A DNA stretch of 64,000 nucleotides, taken from Salvelinus alpinus. Its lineage: Eukaryota; Chordata; Actinopteri; Salmoniformes; Salmonidae. The stretch is from the NCBI RefSeq assembly GCF_045679555.1, contig NC_092115.1, positions 41,239,728 through 41,303,727 on the forward strand, given 5' to 3'. A program made the position numbers and the translations under genes. The notes beneath the pieces were generated by a model, which ran no database searches, was not told the origin of the DNA, and was given only the letters and a program-made list of their open reading frames with translations. Positions 25,797 to 38,608 of the stretch are shown one piece after another; position 1 is the stretch's first letter; each line of letters opens with the position of its first letter.

Positions 25797-26743
25797 ATGA
25801 TGGCTTCTAATTGCAGTCGCTGTACTCATAATATACAGGAGAACGACCACCTTACGGCGAGGATAGCTGTGCTACAAGCCCAGCTTCAGACGCAATCGTT
25901 AGGCAAGGGTGATTTCAGAGTAGGAAAGGATGAAACAGCGTCTGTGACACCAGTAAGTACAGATAGTAACGTTAGTATAAATCCCCTCGCACAGTCCCCG
26001 CAGCCGGACAACTTTCTCATGGCTTCTGGAGGGAAATGCTGTAGGAATGCTCAACCGGTGTCGCTCATTCAGCCGACAGAAACGTTCAACCGGTTTTCCC
26101 CATTAAGCAACGGGTCGGAGTCTGAGGCCTTGTCTTCTCTGTTCTCTACTCCTCCCGTTACGGGGTCTGAGACGCCGAAGCTTCCCACCATTAGCTCTGA
26201 CAAATTGAAAACCCTAGTCATTGGCAACTCCATTACCCGCAGTATTAGACTTAAAACGAATCATCCAGCAATCATACACTGCTTACCAGGGGGCAGGGCT
26301 ACCGACGTTAAGGCTAATCTGAAGATGGTGCTGGCTAAGAATAAAACTGGCGAGTGTAGAGAAAATAGAGATATTGTTATCCACGTCGGCACCAACGATG
26401 TTAGGATGAAACAGTCAGAGGTCACCAAGCACAACATAGCTTCAGCGTGTAAATCAGCTAGAAAGATGTCGGCATCGAGTAATTGTCTCTGGCCCCCTCC
26501 CAGTTAGGGGGAGTGATGAGCTCTACAGCAGAGTTTCACAACTCAAATCGCTGGTTGAAAACTGGTTTCTGCCCCTCCCAAAAGATAGAATTCGTAGATT
26601 ATTGGCCCTCTTTCTGGGACTCACCCACAAACAGGACCAAGACTGGCCTGCTGAAGAGTGACGGACTCCATCCTAGCTGGAGGGGTGCTCTCATCTTATT
26701 TACCAACATAGACACGGCTCGAACTCCTCTAGCTCCACAATGA
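25797..26743 (+). pseudogene. LINE ORF1 with SGNH esterase domain, frameshifted
   Basis: The start region has a CxxC...H-like cluster (CSRCTH), then a Ser/Thr/Pro-rich linker. The esterase blocks are recognisable: block I GNSITRS (residues ~142-148), block III HVGTNDV (~197-203), and, after a frame break near 26,480, block V SDGLHPSWRG at about 26,657-26,690. CR1/L2-clade LINEs are known to carry this kind of esterase in ORF1. The break between blocks III and V separates the catalytic His from the Ser. Confidence 0.7.
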
Positions 26744-28919
26744 AATAGGGTGCAGGCCAGGCAGCAGGCTGTTAGCCAGCCTGCCAGCTTAGTGGAGTCT
26801 GCCACTAGCAGTCAGTGTAGTCAGCTCAGCTATCCCCATTGAGACCGTGTCTGTGCCTCGACCTAGGTTGGGCAAAACTAAACATGGCGGTGTTCGCCTG
26901 AGCAATCTCACTAGAATAAAGACCTCCTCCATTCCTGCCATTATTGAAAGAGATCGTGATACCTCACATCTCAAAATAAGGCTACTTAATGTTAGATCCC
27001 TCACTTCAAAGGCAGTTGTAGTCAATGATCTTATCACTGATCATAATCTTGATGTGATTGGCCTGACTGAAACATGGCTTAAGCCTGATGAATTTACTGT
27101 GTTAATTGAGGCCTCACCTCCTGGTTACACTAGTGACCATATCCCCCGTGCATTCCGCAAAGGCGGAGGTGTTGCTAACATTTACGATAGCAAATGTCAA
27201 ATAACAACAAGAAAAAAATTATGTTTTCGTCTTTTGAGCTTCTAGTCATGAAATCTATGCAGCCTACTCAATCACTTGTTATAGCTACTGTTTTACAGGC
27301 CTCCTGGGCCATATACAGCGTTCCTCACTTAGTTCCCTGAATTCCTATCAGACCTTGTAGTCATAGCAGATAATATTCGGTGATTTTAATATTCACATTT
27401 AAAAGTCCACAGACCCACTCCAAAAGGCTTTCGGAGCCATCATCGACTCAGTGGGTTTTGTCCAACATGTCTCTGGACCTACTCACTGTCACAGTCATAC
27501 TCTGGACCTAGTTTTGTCCCATGGAATAAATGTTGTGGATCTTAATGTTTTTCCTCATAATCCTGGACTATCGGACCACCATTTTATTACGTTTGCAATC
27601 GCAACAAATATTCTGCTCAGACCCCAACCAAGAAGCATCAAAAGTCATGCTATAAATTCTCAGACAACCCAAAGATTCCTTGATGCTCTTCCAGACTCCC
27701 TCTGCCTACCCAAGGACAAAAATCAGTTAACCACCTAACTGAGGAACTCAATTTAACCTTGCGCAATACCCTAGATGCAGTTGCACCCCTAAAAACTAAA
27801 CACATTTGTCATAAGAAACTAGCTCCCTGGTATACAGAAAATACCCGAGTTCTGAAGCAAGCTTCCAGAACATTGAAACGGAAATGGCGCCACACCAAAC
27901 TGGAAGTCTTCCGACTAGCTTGGAAAGACAGTACCGTGCAGTATCGAAGAGCTCTCACTGCTGCTCGATCATCCTATTTTTCCAACTTAATTGAGGAAAA
28001 AAAGAACAATCCAAAATGTATTTTTGATACTGTCGCAAAGTTAACTAAATAGTAGCATTCCCCAAGAGAGGATGGCTTTCACTTCAGGAGTAATAAATTC
28101 ATGAACTTCTTTGAGGAAAAGACCATGATCATTAGAAAGCAAATTACGGACTCCTCTTTCAATCTGCGTATTCCTCCAAAGCTCAGTTGTCCTGAGTCTG
28201 CACAACTCTGCCAGGACCTAGGATCAAGAGAGACACTTAAGTGTTTTAGTACTATATCTCGACACAATGATGAAAATAATCATGGCCTCTAAACCTTCAA
28301 GCTGCATACTGGACCCTATTCCAACTAAACTACTGAAAGAGCTGCTTCCTGTGCTTGGCCCTCCTATGTTGAACATAATAAACGTCTCTCTATCCACCGG
28401 ATGTGTACCAAACTCACTAAAAGTGGCAGTAATAAAGCCTCTCTTGAAAAAGCCAAACCTTGACCCAGAAAATATAAAAAACTAAAAATCGGCCTATATC
28501 AAATCTTCCATTCCTCTCAATTCTTTTTGAAAAAGTGGTTGCGCAGCAACTCACTGCCTTCCTGAAGACAAACAATGTATACGAAACGCTTCAGTCTGGT
28601 TTTAGATCCCATCATAGCACTGAGACTGCACTTGTGAAGGTGGTAAATTACCTTTTAATGGCGTCAGACCGAGGCTCTGCATCTGTCCTCGTGCTCCTAG
28701 ACCTTAGTGCTGCTTTTGATACCATCGAACACCACATTCTTTTGGAGAGATTGGAAACCCAAATTGGTCTACACGGACAAGTTCTGGCCTGGTTTAGATC
28801 TTATCTGTCGGAAAGATATCAGTTTGTCTCTGTGAATGGTTTGTCCTCTGACAAATCAACTGTAAATGTCGGTGTTCCTCAAGGTTCCGTTTTAGGACCA
28901 CTATTGTTTTCACTATATA

Positions 28920-30525
<1,606 letters not shown>

Positions 30526-30553
30526 TATTTTACCTCTTGGGGATGTCATTTGA

Positions 30554-30910
<357 letters not shown>

Positions 30911-33900
30911 TGAAACTTTCTGTCCAAAAATGATGCAGAAAAATTACTGCAATGCTCTACTTTCCGGCTACAAGGATAAAGCACTAAATCAACTTCAGTT
31001 AGTGCTAAATACGGCTGCTAGAATCCTGACTAGAACCCCAACATTTGATCATATTACTCAGTCGCTAGCCTCCCTACACTGGCTTCCTGTTAAGGCAAGG
31101 GCTGATTTCAAGGTTTTACTGCTAACCTACAAAGCATTACATGGGCTTGCTCCTACCGATCTTTCCGATTTGGTCCTGCCATACATACCTACAAGTACGC
31201 TACGGTCACAAGACGCAGGCCTCCTAATTGTCCCTAGAATTTCTAAGCAAACAGCTGGAGGCAGGGCTTTACCCTATAGAGCTCCATTTTTATGGAATGG
31301 TCTGCCTAACCATGTGAGAGATGCAGACTCAGTCTCAACCTTTAAGTCTTTACTGAAGGCTCATCTCTTCAGTAGGTGATATGATTGAGTGTAGTCTGGC
31401 CCAGGAGTGTGAAGGTGAACGGAAAGGCTCTGGAGCAACGAACCGCCCTTGCTGTCTCTGCCTGGCTGGTTCCCCTCTCTCCACTGTGATTCTCTGCCTC
31501 TAACCCTATTACAGGTGCTGAGTCACTGGCTTACTGATGCTCTTCCATTCCGTCCCTAGGATGGGTGCGTCACTTGAGTGGGTTGAGTCACTGACGTGAT
31601 CTTCCTGTCTGGGTTGGCGCCCCCCCCTTGGGTTGTGCCGTGGCGGATATCTTTGTGGGCTATACTCAGCCTTGTCTCAGGATGGTAAGTTGGTTGTTGA
31701 AGATATCCCTCTAGTGGTGTGGGGGCTGTGCTTTGGCAAAGTGTGTGGGGTTATATCCTGCCTGTTTGGCCCTGTCCGGGGGTATCATCGGATGGGGCCA
31801 CAGTGTCTCCTGACCCCTCCTGTCTCAGCCTCCAGTATTTATGCTGCAGTAGTTTGTGTCGGGGGGCTAGGGTCAGTCTGTTATATCTGGAGTACTTCTC
31901 CTGTCTTATCCAGTGTCCTGTGTGAATTAAAGTATGCTCTCTCTAATTCTCTCTTTCTTTCTCTCTCTCGGAGGACCTGAGCCCTAGGACCATGCCTCAG
32001 GATTATCTGGCATGATGACTCCTTGCTGTCCCCAGTCCACCTGGCCGTGCTGCTGCTCCAGTTTCAACTGTTCTGCCTGCGGCTATGGAACCCTGACCTG
32101 TTCACTGGACGTGCTACCTGTCCCAGACCTGCTGTTTTCAACTCTCTAGAGACAGCAGGAGCGGTAGAGATACTCTTAATGATCGGCTATGAAAAGCCAA
32201 CTGACATTTACTCCTGAGGTGCTGACTTGTTGCACCCTCGACAACTACTGCGATTATTATTATTTGACCATGCTGGTCATTGAACATCTTGGCCATGCTC
32301 TGTTATAATCTCCACCCGGCACAGCCAGTAGAGGACTGGCCACCCCTCATAGCCTGGTTCCTCTCTAGGTTTCTTCCTAGGTTTTGGCCTTTCTAGGGAG
32401 TTTTTCCTGTACAGCACTTTGATATATCAGCTGATGTAAGAAGGGCTATATAAATACATTTGATTTAATCCAAGTAAAAATTCCTTGTCTTAGGTCAGTT
32501 ACGATCACAACTTTATTTTAAGAAAGTAAAATGTCAGAATAATAGTAGAGAGAATTATTTATATCACCTTTAATTTCTTTCATCACATTCCCAGTGGGTC
32601 AGAAGTTTACATACACTCCATAAGTATTTGCTAGCATTGCCTTTAAATTGTTTAACTTGGGTCAAACGTATTGGGTAACCTTCCACAAGCTTCCCACAAT
32701 AAATTGGACCCATTCCTCCTGACAGAGCTGGTGTAACTGAGTCAGTTTTGTAGGCCTCCTTGCTCGCACACGCTTTTTAAGTTCTGCCTACAAATTTTCT
32801 ATGGGATTGAGGTCAGGGCTTTGTGATGGCCAGTCCAATACCTTGACTTTGTTGTCCTTAAGCCATTTTGCCACAACTTTGGAAGTATGCTTGGGGTCAT
32901 TGTCCATTTGGAAGACCCATTTGCAACCAAGCTTTAACTTCCTGACTGATGTCTTGAGATGTTGCTTCAATATATGCACCAAATTTTCCTCCCTCATGAT
33001 GCCATCTATTTTGTGAAGTGCACCAGTCCTTCCTGTAGCAAAGCACCCCCGTGCTTCACGGTTGGGATGGTGTTCTTCAGCTTGCAAACTCCCCCTTTTT
33101 CCTCCAAACATAACAATGGTCATTATGGCCAAACAGTTCCAATTTTGTTACATCAGACCAGAGGACATTTCTCCCAAATGTACGATCTTTGTCCCCATGT
33201 ACAGTTGCAAACCATAGTCTGGCTTTTTTATGTTGCAAACCATAGTCTGTCTTTTTTATGGCGGTTTTGGAGCAGTGGCTTCTTCCTTGTTGAGCGGCCT
33301 TTCAGGTTATGTCGATATAGGACTCATTTTACTGTAGATGTAGACACTTTGTACCCGTTTCCTCCAGAATCTTCACAAGGTCCTTTGCTGTTGTTCTGGG
33401 ATTGATTTGCACATTCGCACCAAAGTACATTCATCTCTAGGAGACAGAACTCTTCTCCTTCCTGAGCGGTATGACGGCTGCGTGGTCCCATGGTGTTTAT
33501 ACTTGCGTACTGTTGTTTGTACAGATGAACGTGGTACCTTCAGACATTTGGAAATTGCTCCCAAGGATGAACCAGACTTGGCTGGCTGATTTATTTGGAT
33601 TTTCCCATGATGTCAAGCAAAGAGGCACTGAGTTTGAAGGTAGGCATTGAAATGCATCCACAGGTACACCTCCAATTGAGTCAAATGATGTCAATTAGCC
33701 TATCAGAAGCTTCTAAATCCATAATTTTCTGGAATTTTCAAAGCTTTTAAGGCACAGTCAACCTAGTGTATGTAAACTTCTGACCCACTGGAATTGTGAT
33801 ACAGTGAATTAATCTGCCTGTAAACAATTGTTGGAAAAATGACTTGTGCCATGCACAAAGTAGATGTCCTAACTGACTTGCCAAAACTATAGTTTGTTAA

Positions 33901-33999
33901 CAAGAAATGTGTGGAGTGGTTGAAAAACAAGTTTTAATGACTCCAACCTAAATGTATGTAAACTTCAGACTTCAACTGTAACTCCCCACTTGAGTTCGG

Positions 34000-34672
34000 C
34001 GATGTGAGTTTTAACCACACACAGGATTTACTACAGGGTTTCCCAGACTCAGTACTCTGAACCCCAAGAGATGCACATTTAGTTTTTTGCCCTAGCACTA
34101 CACAGCTGATTTAAATAATAAACTAATCATCAAGCTTTGATAATTTGATCAACTGTGTAGTGTTAGGACAAAAACTAAAACATACACCCTTTGGGGTCTC
34201 GAGGACCGAGTTTGGGAAACGCTGCCCTACTAACTGCCATTTCACTTCTCAATAATCATGCAAATACCGCACGAGTAGGCTACCTAGCTGGTGGAACAGC
34301 TCTGGGCAGCCGAACGTTTTAGGCTCACTATTATTCCTTGCATGTCGATTGTTTACAACATGATATCTGCATGTAGCCTTACACCCCTCCTGAAAAAAAG
34401 GGGTGTAAGGCTACATGCAGACAGACCTGTCGACCATGTCTTTAGCATCGACTTAAAAATATATTATTTAGTGTAGTAGGGGGAAGCGGTAGCGGAGCAC
34501 TGAGCAGAAGCTACGTTGGCAGCGGAATAAATAACTATGTAAATAGAAAATCCTGCGCATGTGCAGAAATATCCTTATCATTAGCCACGGCAAGTCGGGT
34601 ACTAGAAAATACAGAACAGCAGCCACTCCGTAATATAAAAACTCTTGATCCGAGATAATGGGAGAGTCATAC
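34000..34672. other. Sequence downstream of zhx3 exon, no exon for the last homeodomain
   Basis: I searched the minus strand for the final zhx3 exon, which should follow the donor at 34,672, and found no homeodomain-like WF.R motif here. The stretch contains a perfect 22-bp hairpin at 34,367-34,420 (separate entry). Confidence 0.45.
34367..34420. repeat. Perfect 22-bp inverted repeat with 10-base loop
   Basis: The left arm 34,367-34,388 (CTGCATGTAGCC...CCCCT) is exactly mirrored by 34,399-34,420, separated by an A-rich loop. Both arms are unique in the window as far as I can see. Confidence 0.85.
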
Positions 34673-35511
34673 CTGTTCCTCCTCCAGACTCCCATAAGCC
34701 TCCAGATGGGCCTTGAGAATCTGAGTGTCTCCCCTCCGGAAGTCCTCCTCCGGGACCATGGTCTGGTAGGCCTCTAGCCACTTTAGCTGGCCGTTCTTCT
34801 GCACGTAGCGACAGTCACCGAACCAGCGCACCACCTCGGGCCTGGGCAGCCCCGTGGAAGAGATCAGCTCATCATACTGAACCGCACTGGGCCACTGGGT
34901 CCGGGCAAACATCTGCTTCAGGAGGTGGAGCTGCTCTAACGTCTTCTTGCCCCGGATAGGGGAGGGTTTGGGGGATGTGGAGGGCTTGAGGGCAGGGGTG
35001 GAAGATTGTGCTGCTGGTTTTGGGGTTGTAGAGGCAGAGGGTTTGGGTGATGGGGTTGGATTTGGGGTTAGAGATGGAATTGTGGCTGGAACAGGGGTGA
35101 GGGTTGAGGCTGGGGAGGGTTCTGGGGTAAGGGTTGGGGGAAATAGGGTAGGCATCGTAGGGCTGTCTGCCTGCCCTGCCTCAGTCTCCATTTTGCCATT
35201 GGACTGAGCATCTTCAGGTTGATCTTAATGGGGTTCACCTTCAGCTCTGAGCCTGAACCATCCTCCTTCTGCCTCTCCCTCGCATACTCCTCTTTCTTCA
35301 CCCCGGCATCATCATTACGCTTAACTCCCACCTCCATCTCCTCCTCCCTCTCTAACTCCTCTTTCTTCTTCTCAGCAGCGACTCTCTTCCTGCGTTCAGC
35401 AAACCAGCCGTGGATCTCTCTGCGGGTCATCTTGGTTTCAGACCGGAGGTGGTCCACCTCCTCTCCGGAGGGGTCAGGGTCCTGGCTGAAGCTGGCCTCC
35501 AGTGCCCTCAC
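34673..35511 (-). other. zhx3: zhx3 exon D (HD3, HD4)
   Basis: Acceptor CTACCCCACCAG, donor CAG|GTATGA. 839 nt, one short of a multiple of three, matching one lost base near 35,195 between LKMLS and KMETEAGQADSP. The exon ends after SLEEEQ without a stop, so at least one further coding exon is expected. Confidence 0.75.
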
Positions 35512-35705
35512 CTGGTGGGGTAGAGAGGAGATTACTGTAGGATAGACGAGCGTAAGTTTCTCATGTCACAGTGAGCACAATTGATTGGCAGTAAATACAC
35601 ATTAAAGGGATACTTAACCGATGAGATTTAAAAAAAATCTTATGGAACACTAAGCTACGTGTAAATAAACTAAGTCATAATCATCACAGTCGCACCACCA
35701 CTCAC

Positions 35706-37144
35706 CTGCTGAGGGTCCCTCTCTTTGTAGCGGATGGCTGTGAAGTCTGGGGAGGGGGGTCTGGGGGGCCGTCTGGACGGGGTGGTTGGGGAAGTGGGCA
35801 TCTGTGAGGGAGGGGAGCTGAGGGCTGCCAACCCCTGCTGTTTTTTTGGGGGGGGTTCATTGGGAGTGTCCAACAGGTCCATGGGGGTACCCCTGTTACC
35901 ACTGAGGGTCCCAGATTGTGCACACAGTTGCTCAACTGACTTCTTGCTCTTGTAGAAGCTAGGGTCCAGGAAGGTGTTGGGGAGCGTTCGGGAACTTGGG
36001 GTTCCGCTGGCGACCGTGCTCTCACTTGGTGCCGGGGAAGAATGTTTAGTGGAGGGGGAAGAAGCCACCTCTGTTTTGGTGGTGGTGGGGTTACTGGTGG
36101 TGTTTGTGGAGGCTGTAGGGGGAGGAGTAGCTGTGGCTGTGTGACCACAGATCTGGGTGGTTGTTGTTTTGTTGTTGCTCAAGCTGCTGCTGTTAGTATC
36201 TTTGCTGCTGTTGGGTTTGTTGTCGATGGTGCTTTTGATATCAGCGATGACTCTACTCTCACTGATCATTTTAGCAATAGTACTGTTGTGGCTTTTGCTG
36301 CCGACATTGCGCCTACTGTCAGTGCTGATGCTTTTAACCATGCTGATAGCATTGCTGTTGCTTTTATCATTGAGATTAGCAATAGCAAGATTGATTTTAC
36401 CATTGGTGTTGATGTCTTTGCCATTGGGATTGCTATGAATGTTGTTCCCTTGGTTGTTGCCAAGGCTAAAGTTAATAACACTAGCATAGCTACTGAAACT
36501 ACGACTACCACTGCTGATACTACTAGTACTCCCTCCACCATTACTACTACTACTACTACTACTACTACTGATGTTGCTTCCACTATTACTGCTCCCCACT
36601 GTCCCCCCCACCATGCTGATCCCCTTATCCGCCACCAGGGCGGCAGGCCGGGCCTGCACCATAGGCCGGGCCGCAGCTTGATGCTTGGGTGTGACCGCCA
36701 GGGTCATGGGGGCACTGCTGACCTGGATGCCATTAGCCATCATGGGCTGGGTGACAATCACCCCTCCCTGGCCCACCAGAGAGCCCTGGAGGATGTGAGG
36801 GATCCCCGTAGGACCCAGAGAGGTAGGCAGGACCGTGATGGTATGCTGGGCCTGGGTCTGGCCACGGTGTAGTGTCTGGTGCTAGGTGGTGCAGTCTGTA
36901 TGATGGTGTTGAACATCTTCCTCCTGGCCTCCTCAATCTCTTCTGGAGACCAGCTAATGCCATGCTTGAGTCTCTGGGCGGTGAACCAGATGTTGATCTG
37001 CTCCTCTGGGAACTTGGTAACCACAGTGAGGTAGCAGAGCTCTGCCTTGGTGGGGTAGGGGAACTTACTGAAGGACGTCTTGAGGAAGGAGGACGAGTCC
37101 ATGGAGGCGTTGTAGGTTGGGATACTGCTCAGAGGGATCATCAC
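35706..37144 (-). other. zhx3: zhx3 exon C (HD1, linker, shortened HD2)
   Basis: Acceptor CTTCTGTGGTGCAG, donor CAG|GTGAGT. 1,439 nt, one short of a multiple of three, matching the single lost C near 36,875 after which the frame resumes with QAQHTITVLPTS. It carries HD1 and the low-complexity linker with a TAC trinucleotide run (36,541-36,570). Confidence 0.75.
36541..36570 (+). repeat. (TAC)n trinucleotide repeat inside zhx3
   Basis: Around nine TAC units on the plus strand, read as AGT (Ser) codons in the zhx3 frame. Part of a longer Ser/Asn/Gly-rich linker. Confidence 0.85.
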
Positions 37145-37373
37145 CTGCACCACAGAAGGTAGAAACATATTTTATGTAGTACCAAAATCGTAATTACAGA
37201 ATTTAAACTACTTCATGGAACTTTTTCATATGAAACAGGAGAAGCTTTACACTCAGCTCAAAAGACACAAAAAAACACGTATTTGTACCATGTAATAATG
37301 TGTACCTACACTGCCTATAAAGTCTTCATATAAAGTGGGACCGACACAATTTAATCAAAAGGGGGAATTGTAC

Positions 37374-37487
37374 CTTGGGCATGTTCTTGGAGGAGGTAGA
37401 GTAAGAGGAGGTGGAGGAGAAAGCTGAGGAGACAGCGATGGGAGCTGTCTGACGGTGAAAGTTCCTGTTCTGGATCACAGACACAAC
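37374..37487 (-). other. zhx3: zhx3 exon B, 114 nt
   Basis: Acceptor TTCTCTGAAGCAG, donor AAG|GTACAA. Encodes 38 residues including VVSVIQNRNFHRQ and a Ser-rich end, SSKNMPK. No break seen. Phase 0 at both ends. Confidence 0.7.
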
Positions 37488-37663
37488 CTGCTTCAGAGAA
37501 TAGAAAAAAAACGTTGAACTGCATTCAACTCCCTGAGGGAAGTTGTACACATTCTGGCAAAGGAATTAAATATAACATTGAACCAAATAAGTTCAATAAT
37601 TCTCATTTGCAGGAATGAACTTACCAGTACCCGAAACGCAGCAAAAATGTATGTACTAAGTAC

Positions 37664-38437
37664 CTGTGTGATGGCGGTCTTGAGCATGGGCAGAGCCCCC
37701 CGAGTCACACTATCTGGATAGCTGAGGGCAGCGTGACCGTCCCATTGTGCACTATGGTAGGGACGTGGGTAACCGTCACTATGGGGGTCTCTTTTCTCTC
37801 GGTCTCTTTGGAGGTAGAGATGGAGAGGGGTGGGGGGTCTGAGGAGGGTTCATCAGGGGAAGAATGGGACACCACAATCCTCTTGGACTCTGACTTGCCC
37901 TTCAGCATCCTCATGATGGGGGTCTTGGTGATGGAGATCTGTGTCCCTCATTGTCTCTGTCCCTGTGACCAGACTCTGCTCCACCACCAACCTCATGTCC
38001 CTCTTCCTCAGCTGTAGGGTGGTGCTCACAGTGCTGAGATGGACCCGAGCGTTGTGCAGGGTCAGGCCCTCGAACTTGGCTGCCGACACCCCACAGTCCA
38101 TGCACTGGAAGCTGGGGTCAGCTCTGAAGTCCGGGTGGCCACTGTAGACGTGGTCCAGGAACAGGTTGAGGTCCTGGGTCTCAAAGTTACAATGCCTGCA
38201 TGTGTAGGTGCCTCCCCAGTCTTTGACAATGTCGCCCCCCTCAAGCCTGGAGGACTCAACTGGAGATCGCTCCATCGGGATCTGCCTGTTACCGCCCACG
38301 GGGTAGCCTTGGTCCCGGGCCTGTCTGAGGAGGAAAGGAGGGTCTGACAGCCATGAGTCCTGCTCCAGCTCCTCACGGAGGTGAATGGTCTTATTGGGGA
38401 TCATACAGGGGGTGGTGGATTTCCTCTTGCTGGCCAT
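37664..38437 (-). other. zhx3: zhx3 exon A (start, two zinc fingers), two compensating frame breaks
   Basis: 774 nt, divisible by three, although the frame changes twice: a +1 near 37,935 (before ISITKTPIMRMLKG) and a -1 near 37,712 (before SVTRGALPMLKTAITQ). It ends CACACAG followed by GTACTT. The coding start is directly at the conserved MASKRKSTTPCM. Confidence 0.75.
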
Positions 38438-38584
38438 GGTTGGAATAGAGGGTGGGGGTTGGTTTTGGTAGCCGGCCGAGGAGTACGGGGGTCGGGTTGT
38501 GGTTCAGTTGGGGTCCTGATTATAGACAAGCCATTGGGAGGGGAGCGTGGGAGAACATGACCATGCGTTGTTTTCTCACGTCAC

Positions 38585-38606
38585 AGTGTGTGTGTGTGTG
38601 TGTATA
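38585..38606 (+). repeat. (GT)n microsatellite next to a Tc1 end
   Basis: Short GT run followed by TATATA directly before the Tc1 terminal repeat at 38,609. Confidence 0.8.
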
Positions 38607-38608
38607 TA

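Larger units (their letters stand above)
34673..38437 (-). pseudogene. zhx3: zhx3-like zinc finger and homeobox gene, four visible exons, four frame breaks
   Basis: In the family this is a nuclear transcriptional repressor that dimerises through homeodomains. The start MASKRKSTTPCM at 38,437 is a family hallmark. Order: two C2H2 fingers (CRHC...H...H and CMDC...H...H, 12- and 4-residue spacing), HD1 (FPYPTKAELCYLT, IWFTAQRLKHGISW), a Ser/Thr/Asn-rich linker with a TAC-repeat Ser run, a shortened HD2 (FYKSKKSVEQL only), HD3 (ALEASFSQDPDP, IHGWFAERRKR), an acidic stretch, a Pro-rich linker, HD4 (PEVVRWFGDCRYVQKNGQ). Exons: 38,437-37,664; 37,487-37,374; 37,144-35,706; 35,511-34,673, all bounded by AG and GT. 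One extra base lies near 37,935; one base is missing near 37,712, 36,875 and 35,195. HD5 is not present. It could be a decaying ohnolog, or a real gene with assembly errors. Confidence 0.8.

Noticed and set aside
31633..31980. Open frames in the LINE 3' UTR
   Set aside because: Located after the ORF2 stop within the LINE. Composition is Cys/Val/Leu-rich without motif, and the frame is not shared with ORF2.
36042..36872. 276-residue plus-strand open frame
   Set aside because: It is antisense to the zhx3 linker exon. The frame is open because of the Ser/Thr/Asn codon bias and TAC repeats on the other strand.
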